A stretch of 7,142 nt of DNA from DATBAK01 sp036787815 (lineage in GTDB: Bacteria > Actinomycetota > Acidimicrobiia > IMCC26256 > PALSA-610): contig DAIQOP010000202.1 in NCBI GenBank assembly GCA_036787815.1, forward strand, positions 1 to 7,142. Direction: 5' to 3'. This document shows, piece after piece, positions 1 to 6,929 of the stretch (positions are counted from its first letter, which is position 1; every line of letters begins with the position of its first letter). The translations under genes and the position numbers were made by a program. The notes beneath the pieces were generated by a model, which searched no databases, was not told the DNA's origin, and saw nothing but the letters and a program-made list of their open reading frames with translations.

Positions 1-1
1 C

Positions 2-37
2 GACCCGGCCACCGGGCAGTGGGGACCCTTGCGGTGA
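2..37 (+). CDS. Possible C-terminal end of an upstream gene (partial)
   Basis: Reading from base 2 gives eleven codons, DPATGQWGPLR, ending in TGA at 35-37. The composition is compatible with a normal protein tail, and the stop falls exactly before the 83-bp intergenic repeat begins at 38, which would fit a gene end. If real, the gene converges on the Fe-S reductase. Another frame stays open to a stop at 68-70 but runs through the repeat, so it is less attractive. Too little is present to name a family, and the call is tentative. Confidence 0.25.
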   Translation, partial: DPATGQWGPLR

Positions 38-120
38 CTACTGGTCGGGCTCGCAGGCTCGCCCGACATGACGCGGGGTGGGAGTGAGTCGGGTCGCGTG
101 CTCGCTTCGCTCGCTGCTCG
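38..120 (+). repeat. Intergenic repeat, copy A (83 bp)
   Basis: This segment aligns without gaps to 2555-2637 with about 72 of 83 positions identical. The first 17 bp (38-54) and a 29-bp run (86-114) are exact. Copy A has a perfect 7-bp inverted repeat, GTCGGGC at 44-50 and GCCCGAC at 61-67. The matching right arm is altered in copy B. Both copies lie outside genes, in the same orientation, on either side of the reductase. No transposase, terminal inverted repeats or target duplications are visible, so it resembles a REP-like or degenerate miniature element, class unknown. Confidence 0.75.
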
Positions 121-143
121 ACGATGACGGGCGAGCGAGCGAA
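106..143 (-). terminator. Stem-loop after the reductase stop, candidate terminator
   Basis: TTCGCTCGC at 106-114 is the exact reverse complement of GCGAGCGAA at 135-143, giving a 9-bp GC-rich stem with a 20-nt loop. The stem starts 3 nt after the reductase TAG stop (147-149, minus strand). There is no U-tract, which is common for actinobacterial gene-end hairpins, so it could act as a factor-assisted terminator or mRNA 3' stabiliser. One arm belongs to repeat copy A and the other lies just outside it. Confidence 0.4.
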
Positions 144-146
144 TAG

Positions 147-2354
147 CTACAGCCCGATGGTGAAGCGGGCGGTCTCGGGCGCGGGGAGGCGGTCCTCGTG
201 CTCGAGGGCTTCGAGGATGATCTCGGAGACGTCGCTCACGCGCACCTCCTCGTCCTTGCCCTGGCCCTTCACCCCGTCTTCCATCATCACGTAGCAGAAC
301 GGGCACGCGACCGCGATGCGGCTCGCGCCGGTGGCCACCGCTTCTTCGGAGCGCTCGGTGTTCACCTTCTTGCCGATGCTCTCCTCCATCCACATGCGCG
401 CGCCGCCGGCACCGCAGCACATGCCCTTCGTGCCGTTGCGGGGCATCTCGACGATGTCGATCCCCGCGAGCGCGCCGATCACCTTGCGCGGTGCGAGGTA
501 CACGTCGTTGTGCCGGCCCAGGTAGCACGAGTCGTGGTACGTCACGCGCTCCTCGAGCGACGCGCCCGCGAGCACGAGCCGGCCGTCGGCGACGAGCTGC
601 TCGAGCAGCTGCGAGTGGTGGATCACCTCGTAGTTGCCGTCGAGCTGCGGGTACTCGTTCTTCAGCGTGTTGAAGCAGTGCGGGCACTGCGTGACGATCT
701 TCTTCACGCCCATGCCGTTGAGCGTCTCGACGTTCTGCATCGCGAGCATCTGGAAGATGTACTCGTTGCCCGAACGGCGGGCCGGGTCACCGGTGCAGAG
801 CTCGCTCGGTCCGAGGATCGCGAAGTCGAGCTTGGCGCGTTGCATGAGCTTCGCCATCGCGCGGCTCGTCTTCTTGTTGCGGTCGTCGAACGATCCGGCG
901 CAGCCGACCCAGTAGAGGTACTCGTGCTCGAACGGCTTGCCGGGGTCGACGATCTCGACGCCTTCGAGCGTCGACGCCCAGTCGCCGCGCTCGCCCTGGT
1001 TCATGGCGTACACGTTCGACTGGTTCTCCATCGCCTGGTACGTGCGCCCGAGCTCGCTCGGGAAGTCGCTCTCCATCAGCGACTTGTACCGGCGCATGTC
1101 GAGGATCTTGTCGAGGATCTCGATGTTGACCGGGCAGATCTCGTCGCACGCCTTGCACGACGTGCAGGCCCACAGCTCTTCGGAGGTGATGCGCTCGAAC
1201 AACGAGTTCGCACCGATCGTGATCTCGCGGTCGGTACCGACCGGTGGCGACACGACGGGCGAACCGGTCGCGGCCATGACCTCGCCGACCTTCAACACGA
1301 TCTCGCGCGGGTCGAGCGGCTTGCCCGTCGCGTGCGCGGGGCACACCGACGTGCAGCGCCCGCAGATCGTGCACGCGTCGGTGTCGAAGAGCTGCTTCCA
1401 CGTGAAGTCTTCGATCACGGAGGCGCCGAACGTGTCGAGCTCGGTCTCCATGAGGTTCGGCATCGGCTTCATCGCGCCCTTCGGGCGCTCCTTGTCCTTC
1501 AGGTACATGTTCATCGGCGACGTGAACATGTGCCGCAACTTCGTGGTCGGGAGGATCACGAGGAACGCGATGAACGAGACCACGTGCACGCCCCACAGCC
1601 AACGGTGCGCGTCGCGCAGGCCACCCGTCGACCAGCTGTTGACCAATGCCGACAGCGGGTAGCCGATGAACGAGAACTTCTCGAAGTCGGGGCGGCCGAT
1701 CAACGCGATGCGGAACGCCTCGGTGAAGAACCCGGTGATCGCGATCAACGCGAACGTGCCCAGGATCATGGCGTCTTCGGGCTTGGTCTTGATGCGGATC
1801 CGGTACGGCCGTTGGATGTAGCGGCGCACGGCGGCCCAGAGGATCCCGGTGAGGAACACGACGCCCGCGAGGTCGGAGCCGGCCGAGTACGCCTTGTAGG
1901 TGCCGCCGTGCAGGAACTGCCACGATCCGGGGAGCTGGTGGTTGAGCTCGAGGATCACCGTGGCCATGAACAGGCCGATGAACCCGAAGTAGATGAGCGA
2001 GTGCATCACCCCGGCCGCGGGATCGCGCAGCAGGGTCTGCATGTAGACCCCGGCGCGGAAGTCGGCCATCCGCCGCTTCGCGTTCGCCTTGGTGGTGCGG
2101 CGATCGTCGGGCCCGCCGCGCTCGTAGTTGCGGACGCGCTGCGCGGCCAGCCACGAGACGAGGAACAGCATCGTCGCGATCGTCAGGTAGAACGTGAGCT
2201 TCACCGGGCTCGGGATGTTGATGAAGACCGGGCGCTGGATGCTCGACGTGTCTTCCCAGTGCGTGATCGTGGGGACGACACCCGAAGCGAGTGTGCCGAC
2301 GGCGGTGACCGCGCCGACGGCGAGCACGAGTTGATGCGGCTTGGGACGGCGCAC
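147..2354 (-). CDS. Membrane-bound Fe-S (HdrD/EtfD-type) oxidoreductase
   Basis: This 735-residue protein probably passes electrons between a soluble donor and the quinone pool. About six membrane segments are visible (near residues 8-29, 51-74, 114-137, 157-178, 194-217 and 252-272), with histidines such as H118, H250 and H256 that could bind haem as in nitrate reductase gamma subunits. Two 4Fe-4S ferredoxin motifs follow: C328/C331/C334/C338 and C397/C400/C403/C407. The C-terminal half has two cysteine-rich (CCG) domains: C485, C520, C557 and C560, then C610, C646-C647, C684 and C687. The architecture matches mycobacterial Rv0338c (EtfD), which links electron-transfer flavoprotein from fatty-acid oxidation to menaquinone. 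That role is inferred here, since no etfAB genes are in view. The GTG start is supported by GGAGGT five bases upstream. The cyclic-nucleotide-binding gene lies upstream on the same strand and might be co-transcribed. Confidence 0.9.
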   Translation of the reverse strand: MRRPKPHQLVLAVGAVTAVGTLASGVVPTITHWEDTSSIQRPVFINIPSPVKLTFYLTIATMLFLVSWLAAQRVRNYERGGPDDRRTTKANAKRRMADFRAGVYMQTLLRDPAAGVMHSLIYFGFIGLFMATVILELNHQLPGSWQFLHGGTYKAYSAGSDLAGVVFLTGILWAAVRRYIQRPYRIRIKTKPEDAMILGTFALIAITGFFTEAFRIALIGRPDFEKFSFIGYPLSALVNSWSTGGLRDAHRWLWGVHVVSFIAFLVILPTTKLRHMFTSPMNMYLKDKERPKGAMKPMPNLMETELDTFGASVIEDFTWKQLFDTDACTICGRCTSVCPAHATGKPLDPREIVLKVGEVMAATGSPVVSPPVGTDREITIGANSLFERITSEELWACTSCKACDEICPVNIEILDKILDMRRYKSLMESDFPSELGRTYQAMENQSNVYAMNQGERGDWASTLEGVEIVDPGKPFEHEYLYWVGCAGSFDDRNKKTSRAMAKLMQRAKLDFAILGPSELCTGDPARRSGNEYIFQMLAMQNVETLNGMGVKKIVTQCPHCFNTLKNEYPQLDGNYEVIHHSQLLEQLVADGRLVLAGASLEERVTYHDSCYLGRHNDVYLAPRKVIGALAGIDIVEMPRNGTKGMCCGAGGARMWMEESIGKKVNTERSEEAVATGASRIAVACPFCYVMMEDGVKGQGKDEEVRVSDVSEIILEALEHEDRLPAPETARFTIGL

Positions 2355-2359
2355 GGACG

Positions 2360-2365
2360 ACCTCC
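2360..2365 (-). promoter_or_regulatory. Shine-Dalgarno fixing the GTG start of the reductase
   Basis: On the minus strand GGAGGT stands 5 nt before the GTG at 2354-2352. It is a near-perfect anti-16S match and supports GTG rather than a downstream ATG. The same hexamer is the first sequence after the N gap (2526-2531), where no reductase follows. Confidence 0.75.
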
Positions 2366-2385
2366 GGAAGGGGCGCGACGCGCCG

Positions 2386-2391
2386 AATCTA
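2386..2391 (-). promoter_or_regulatory. Putative -10 box of the reductase promoter
   Basis: The minus strand reads TAGATT here, fitting the TANNNT core of actinobacterial housekeeping promoters. A start about 7 nt downstream would give a leader of roughly 25 nt containing the Shine-Dalgarno. No convincing -35 is visible 17 bp upstream. The same -10 recurs at 2552-2557 in the duplicated leader, and TAGATT is also the proposed -10 of the cyclic-nucleotide-binding gene. Confidence 0.4.
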
Positions 2392-2466
2392 CTGGTCGGA
2401 CGGCCGGCGACCCCTGCTCGGCGTGCGCGGGCTCCGTGGAGGGGCGCAGCCCGGCGAGGGGGCGGG

Positions 2467-2515
2467 TCAGACGTCGGAGAGGTCGGCGACGCGCAGGCGG
2501 GCCGCCATGGCCGCG
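2467..2515 (-). pseudogene. Second version of the cyclic-nucleotide-binding gene 3' end (cut by gap)
   Basis: The minus strand encodes AAMAARLRVADLSDV followed by TGA, identical in protein to residues 126-140 of the gene at 2661-3083. The 49 bases match 2661-2709 at 47 positions. The only two differences are adjacent and turn a serine codon AGC into TCC, leaving the protein unchanged. The fragment runs straight into the N gap, so the rest of the gene is missing from the assembly rather than demonstrably lost. It is probably the same locus from a second strain or contig, not a decayed gene. A real tandem duplicate is a less likely alternative. Confidence 0.8.
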
Positions 2516-2525
2516 NNNNNNNNNN
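2516..2525. other. Assembly gap of ten Ns
   Basis: Ten undetermined bases, probably a nominal scaffold-gap length rather than a measurement. Sequence left of the gap ends inside the cyclic-nucleotide-binding gene. Sequence right of it restarts at the reductase Shine-Dalgarno and then reaches the same gene again. Distances across this point should not be trusted. Confidence 0.98.
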
Positions 2526-2565
2526 ACCTCCGGAAGGGGCGCGACGCGCCGAATCTACTGGTCGG
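2526..2565 (-). repeat. Reductase leader, second exact 40-bp copy
   Basis: Identical to 2360-2399 and beginning at the first base after the gap. It carries the reductase Shine-Dalgarno and -10 but no reductase coding sequence, as expected if a contig simply begins here. Its last 11 bases overlap the start of repeat copy B. Confidence 0.9.
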
Positions 2566-2637
2566 GCTCGCCAGCTCGCCCTCCGGGACGCGCGATGGGA
2601 GCGAGTCGGGTCGCGTGCTCGCTTCGCTCGCCGCTCA
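2555..2637 (+). repeat. Intergenic repeat, copy B (83 bp)
   Basis: Gap-free partner of 38-120 at roughly 87% identity, with the longest exact stretch at 2603-2631. Differences cluster around 2572-2602, where the right arm of copy A's inverted repeat has been lost. It occupies most of the spacer between the cyclic-nucleotide-binding gene and the reductase leader. The alternative spacer left of the gap (about 2400-2446) shares only the first 11 bases and is otherwise different. Confidence 0.75.
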
Positions 2638-2660
2638 GCCCGGCAGGAAAGGTGTCGGCC

Positions 2661-3083
2661 TCAGACGTCGCTGAGGTCGGCGACGCGCAGGCGGGCCGCC
2701 ATGGCCGCGAGGAGCTTGCGGGCGAAGCCGGGCACGTCGTCGATGAGGCCGGCGAACTCGCGCTGGCCGATCACGACGAGCTCCGACGGCGTCTCCGCGA
2801 CGGCGGTCGCGTTGCGGGGGTGCTTGTCGAGGAGCGCCAGCTCGCCGAACGAGTCGCCCGGGCCGAGGGTGGCGATCTTGCGGCCCCGGCGGGTGAGCTT
2901 GGCCGTCCCGCTCATGATCACGAAGAACTGGTTGCCGGTCTCACCCTCGGAGACGAGCACCTTGCCGGCCGGGACCACGACGTCTTCGGCCCGTTTGGCG
3001 ACCAACGCCAGCTCTCGGCGGGACAGCGCCGAGAAGAGCGGGACCTGCGAGAGGTGGTCGATGAACTGATCGCGGCGGGCCAT
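2661..3083 (-). CDS. Stand-alone cyclic nucleotide-binding domain protein
   Basis: The 140-residue product is a single cNMP-binding (Crp/CAP effector) domain. The beta-roll spans about residues 15-110. The phosphate-binding cassette at residues 79-93 reads FGELALLDKHPRNAT and keeps the glutamate (E81) and arginine (R90) that contact the cyclic nucleotide in cAMP-binding members, so binding is plausible. The protein ends soon after the following helix and has no helix-turn-helix, kinase or channel domain, so it is not a complete Crp-type transcription factor. It may sense a nucleotide and act through a partner. It is divergent from dnaK by 164 bp and upstream of the reductase on the same strand. 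There is no clear Shine-Dalgarno before the ATG, and a promoter placed to start transcription at the ATG suggests a leaderless mRNA. The partner and ligand are unknown. Confidence 0.85.
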   Translation of the reverse strand: MARRDQFIDHLSQVPLFSALSRRELALVAKRAEDVVVPAGKVLVSEGETGNQFFVIMSGTAKLTRRGRKIATLGPGDSFGELALLDKHPRNATAVAETPSELVVIGQREFAGLIDDVPGFARKLLAAMAARLRVADLSDV

Positions 3084-3089
3084 GTCCGG

Positions 3090-3118
3090 AATCTACCGAC
3101 TTTGCCGGTCGGCGTCAC
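3090..3118 (-). promoter_or_regulatory. Candidate promoter giving a leaderless mRNA for the cNMP-binding gene
   Basis: On the minus strand GTGACG (3118-3113) is followed by a 17-bp spacer and TAGATT (3095-3090). The A of the ATG (3083) lies 7 nt after the -10, the usual start-site distance. With no Shine-Dalgarno present, transcription would begin at the start codon. Leaderless genes are frequent in actinobacteria, but this promoter is predicted by eye only. Confidence 0.45.
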
Positions 3119-3137
3119 GGATTCACCGCGGGCGGGA

Positions 3138-3158
3138 ATTGATGGCGGGGCACTCAAG
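3138..3158 (+). promoter_or_regulatory. HAIR-like HspR operator 1
   Basis: The HspR-associated inverted repeat has consensus CTTGAGT-N7-ACTCAAG. Here ATTGATG-N7-ACTCAAG has a perfect right half and a left half keeping the TTGA core at the exact spacing. TTGATG is also the -35 of the dnaK promoter and ACTCAAG lies in the promoter spacer, so bound HspR would block RNA polymerase. The hspR gene at the end of the same operon supports the assignment. Confidence 0.7.
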
Positions 3159-3167
3159 TTCTATAGT
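3139..3167 (+). promoter_or_regulatory. dnaK operon promoter
   Basis: TTGATG (3139-3144), a 17-bp spacer, and TATAGT (3162-3167) make a good housekeeping-sigma promoter, stronger in appearance than anything else in the window. Transcription would start near 3174, leaving a leader of about 74 nt before dnaK. Both elements lie inside HAIR-like operators. Confidence 0.65.
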
Positions 3168-3181
3168 CGGAAGCACTCAAG
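3161..3181 (+). promoter_or_regulatory. HAIR-like HspR operator 2
   Basis: CTATAGT-N7-ACTCAAG matches the HAIR consensus at 5 of 7 left-half positions and all right-half positions with the correct N7 spacing. The left half includes the -10 box and the right half covers the expected start site. Operators 1 and 2 share the 12-bp direct repeat GCACTCAAGTTC (3150-3161 and 3173-3184), 23 bp apart, roughly two helical turns. Confidence 0.6.
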
Positions 3182-3216
3182 TTCGAGCACCCCCCAGATC
3201 GGCGTATCTACAACGC

Positions 3217-3247
3217 TCCCGGCACTCCGGGACAAGGAGGAATCCTC
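3217..3247 (+). promoter_or_regulatory. dnaK leader hairpins and Shine-Dalgarno
   Basis: TCCCGG (3217-3222) and CCGGGA (3227-3232) form a perfect 6-bp stem with loop CACT. One base later comes the strong Shine-Dalgarno AAGGAGG (3234-3240), 7 nt before the dnaK ATG. GAGG (3237-3240) could pair with CCTC (3244-3247) across a 3-nt AAT loop, partly covering the ribosome site. This could be a small thermosensor-like element, but a 4-bp stem is marginal. The Shine-Dalgarno is firm and the structural role is speculative. Confidence 0.4.
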
Positions 3248-5080
<1,833 letters not shown>

Positions 5081-5081
5081 C

Positions 5082-5720
5082 ATGACGCAGAGCGAGGCGA
5101 CGGGTCCGGTCTCCCCGGACCCGTCCGCCGCGAGCGCGACCGCCGATGTCGGCGGTGCCCGTGTCGAAGGTGCCGGCCTCGCGAACGCGGATCTCGAGAG
5201 CATGGAAGCCGCGCTCCTCGAGGCCGATCTTCGCGAGCTCGCCGCCGAGCGCGACGAGCTGCGCGGCACCGCGCAACGCATCCAGGCCGACTTCGAGAAC
5301 TACCGCAAGCGAGTCGCGCGCGACCAGGCGGCGCTCGCCGATCGCGCGACCGAACGGCTCGTCGAAGCGCTCCTCCCGGCGCTCGACGGGCTCGAGATGG
5401 CCGTCGTCAGCCTCGCCGACGCCGACGAGAAGGTGCGCAAGGGCGTGGAGCTCGCGGTCGGTGAGCTCACCTCCGCGCTCGAACGGCACGGGCTCACGCG
5501 CATCGCCGAGCTCGATGTTGCCTTCGACCCGAACCAGCACGAGGCCGTGATGCAGGACGACGGCGACGGCGATCCGCACGTCGGCGCGGTGCTGCGCACC
5601 GGCTACGCGCTGAACGGTCGGGTGTTGCGCCCCGCGATGGTGAAGGTCACGCGCACCGGCGCGGAGAACGCGGGCGAAGTGCGCGTCGACGAAGACGTCT
5701 CCGAGCCGGCGAGCGAGTAA
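5082..5720 (+). CDS. grpE: Nucleotide exchange factor GrpE
   Basis: A 212-residue GrpE that releases ADP from DnaK so that ATP and a new client can bind. The acidic, Ala-rich N-terminus (1-37) is probably disordered. A long coiled-coil helix follows (about 38-85), including the typical FENYRKRV at 71-78. After a helical bundle comes the beta-wing head, with FDPNQHEAV (148-156) and VGAVLRTGYALNGRVLRPAMVKV (167-189), the GrpE signature region. The ATG lies one base after the dnaK stop, so translation is probably coupled, and only a weak purine stretch (about 5067-5073) serves as Shine-Dalgarno. The reading frame stays open upstream to 4956, but those codons overlap dnaK and give an arginine-rich sequence unlike GrpE, so the ATG at 5082 is preferred. 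Confidence 0.96.
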   Translation: MTQSEATGPVSPDPSAASATADVGGARVEGAGLANADLESMEAALLEADLRELAAERDELRGTAQRIQADFENYRKRVARDQAALADRATERLVEALLPALDGLEMAVVSLADADEKVRKGVELAVGELTSALERHGLTRIAELDVAFDPNQHEAVMQDDGDGDPHVGAVLRTGYALNGRVLRPAMVKVTRTGAENAGEVRVDEDVSEPASE

Positions 5721-6929
5721 ATGGCCCAGCAACGGGAGTGGTTCGAGAAGGACTACTACTCGGTGCTCGGCGTGCCGCAGGGCGCGACCGAGAAGGAGAT
5801 CAAGCGCGCCTACAAGGATCTCGCGCGCAAGCTGCACCCCGACCAGAACCCGGGGGACAGCGCGGCGGAAGAGCGCTTCAAGGAGGTGTCGGGCGCGTAC
5901 GACGTGCTCGGCGACGCCGAGAAGCGCAAGGAGTACGACGAGGTCCGGCGCATGGTCGCGACCGGGTACTCGCCGGGTGGCGGGTTCGAGGGTGCCGGCG
6001 GGTTCGGACCCGGCAACGTCCAGTTCGATTTCGGTGGCGGTGAAGGCTTCGGCGATCTGCTCGGCGGTCTCTTCGGTCGCGGGCGCCGGCAGGGTCGCCA
6101 ACGCACCGGGCCCGAGCGGGGCCGAGACCTCGAGACCGAGTTGCACATCGGGTTCGAGGAGGCCGTGCGCGGCGTCACGAGCACCGTGCGCTTCACCGCG
6201 GAGGCCACCTGCTCAACGTGCCAGGGTTCGGGCGCCGCGCCCGGCACCTCGCCGCACGTGTGCCCCCAGTGCGGGGGCTCCGGCGCGATCGCCGTCGACC
6301 AGGGCCCGTTCTCGTTCTCCCAGGTCTGCCCCAACTGCGGCGGCCGCGGCCAGGTGATCCCGAACCCGTGCCCCACGTGCAGCGGGCGGGGGGTCGAGGT
6401 GCGGCCGCGCACGGTGAAGGTGCGCATCCCGGCGGGAGTCGCCGACGGCCAACGCATCCGCGTGAAGGGGCGCGGTGGCGCGGGCGCGCACGGCGGCGAG
6501 CCCGGCGACCTCTACGTGGTCGTGTCGGTGGAGCCCCACCCGCTCTTCGGCCGTCGCGGCAACGATCTCACGGTGCGCGTGCCGGTCACGTTCGCGGAGG
6601 CGACGCTCGGCGCCGAGGTTCCCGTGCCGACCCTCGACGGGCCGGTGACGATTCGGGTGAAGCCCGGGACGCAGAGCGGCACGGTGCTGCGCGTCGGCGG
6701 GCGCGGGGTCAAGGGCGGCGCGCTGCTGGTGACGCTCGACGTGCGCGTGCCGACCGATCTCAACGAGGCGCAGTGCGCGGCCGTCGAAGCGCTCGCGGCC
6801 GGATTCCCCGACGACCCGCGCGCGCTCCTGTTCGCGACGGTGCCGTCGAAGCGCGCCGCTTCGGACGGTGGCTCCTCGAACGGCACCCCGACGGAGCCCG
6901 TCCACTCGGAGAGCAGCCATGGAGACTGA
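5721..6929 (+). CDS. dnaJ: Chaperone DnaJ (class A Hsp40)
   Basis: A 402-residue type I Hsp40 that delivers clients to DnaK and stimulates its ATPase. The J domain (about 11-76) has HPD at 39-41. A Gly/Phe-rich linker follows (81-120). The zinc-finger domain has four intact CxxCxGxG repeats starting at C164, C181, C203 and C217. The client-binding beta-domains extend to about 345. After GRGV at 327-330 the sequence goes directly to KGGALLVTL, about six residues shorter than E. coli DnaJ, with the frame intact. The tail from 375 is Ser/Gly-rich and low in complexity. The ATG follows the grpE TAA with no gap, again suggesting coupled translation, and the last 11 bases overlap hspR. The linked hspR identifies it as the DnaJ1-type copy of the dnaK operon. 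Confidence 0.96.
   Translation: MAQQREWFEKDYYSVLGVPQGATEKEIKRAYKDLARKLHPDQNPGDSAAEERFKEVSGAYDVLGDAEKRKEYDEVRRMVATGYSPGGGFEGAGGFGPGNVQFDFGGGEGFGDLLGGLFGRGRRQGRQRTGPERGRDLETELHIGFEEAVRGVTSTVRFTAEATCSTCQGSGAAPGTSPHVCPQCGGSGAIAVDQGPFSFSQVCPNCGGRGQVIPNPCPTCSGRGVEVRPRTVKVRIPAGVADGQRIRVKGRGGAGAHGGEPGDLYVVVSVEPHPLFGRRGNDLTVRVPVTFAEATLGAEVPVPTLDGPVTIRVKPGTQSGTVLRVGGRGVKGGALLVTLDVRVPTDLNEAQCAAVEALAAGFPDDPRALLFATVPSKRAASDGGSSNGTPTEPVHSESSHGD

Larger units (their letters stand above)
2360..2399 (-). repeat. Reductase leader, first of two exact 40-bp copies
   Basis: These 40 bases, covering the Shine-Dalgarno and putative -10 of the reductase, recur without a mismatch at 2526-2565 directly after the Ns. 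This copy is attached to the intact reductase start. The pair is best explained as overlapping contig ends rather than a biological repeat. Confidence 0.9.

Noticed and set aside
38..120. Insertion sequence or CRISPR array
   Set aside because: There is no transposase, no terminal inverted repeats and no regularly spaced short repeats. Only two dispersed 83-bp copies are seen.
2341..3069. Plus-strand ORFs reading through the Ns
   Set aside because: They contain undetermined residues, lie opposite the cNMP-binding gene and duplicate the same segments. They arise from the assembly join.
2467..3083. Genuine tandem duplication of the cNMP-binding gene
   Set aside because: The extra copy is cut exactly at the Ns and the reductase leader is duplicated too. 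Overlapping contig ends explain both at once, although only reads can settle it.
3150..3190. CIRCE element (HrcA operator)
   Set aside because: GCACTC occurs twice, but no inverted GAGTGC is found at the required N9 distance. The HAIR spacing fits and hspR is in the operon.
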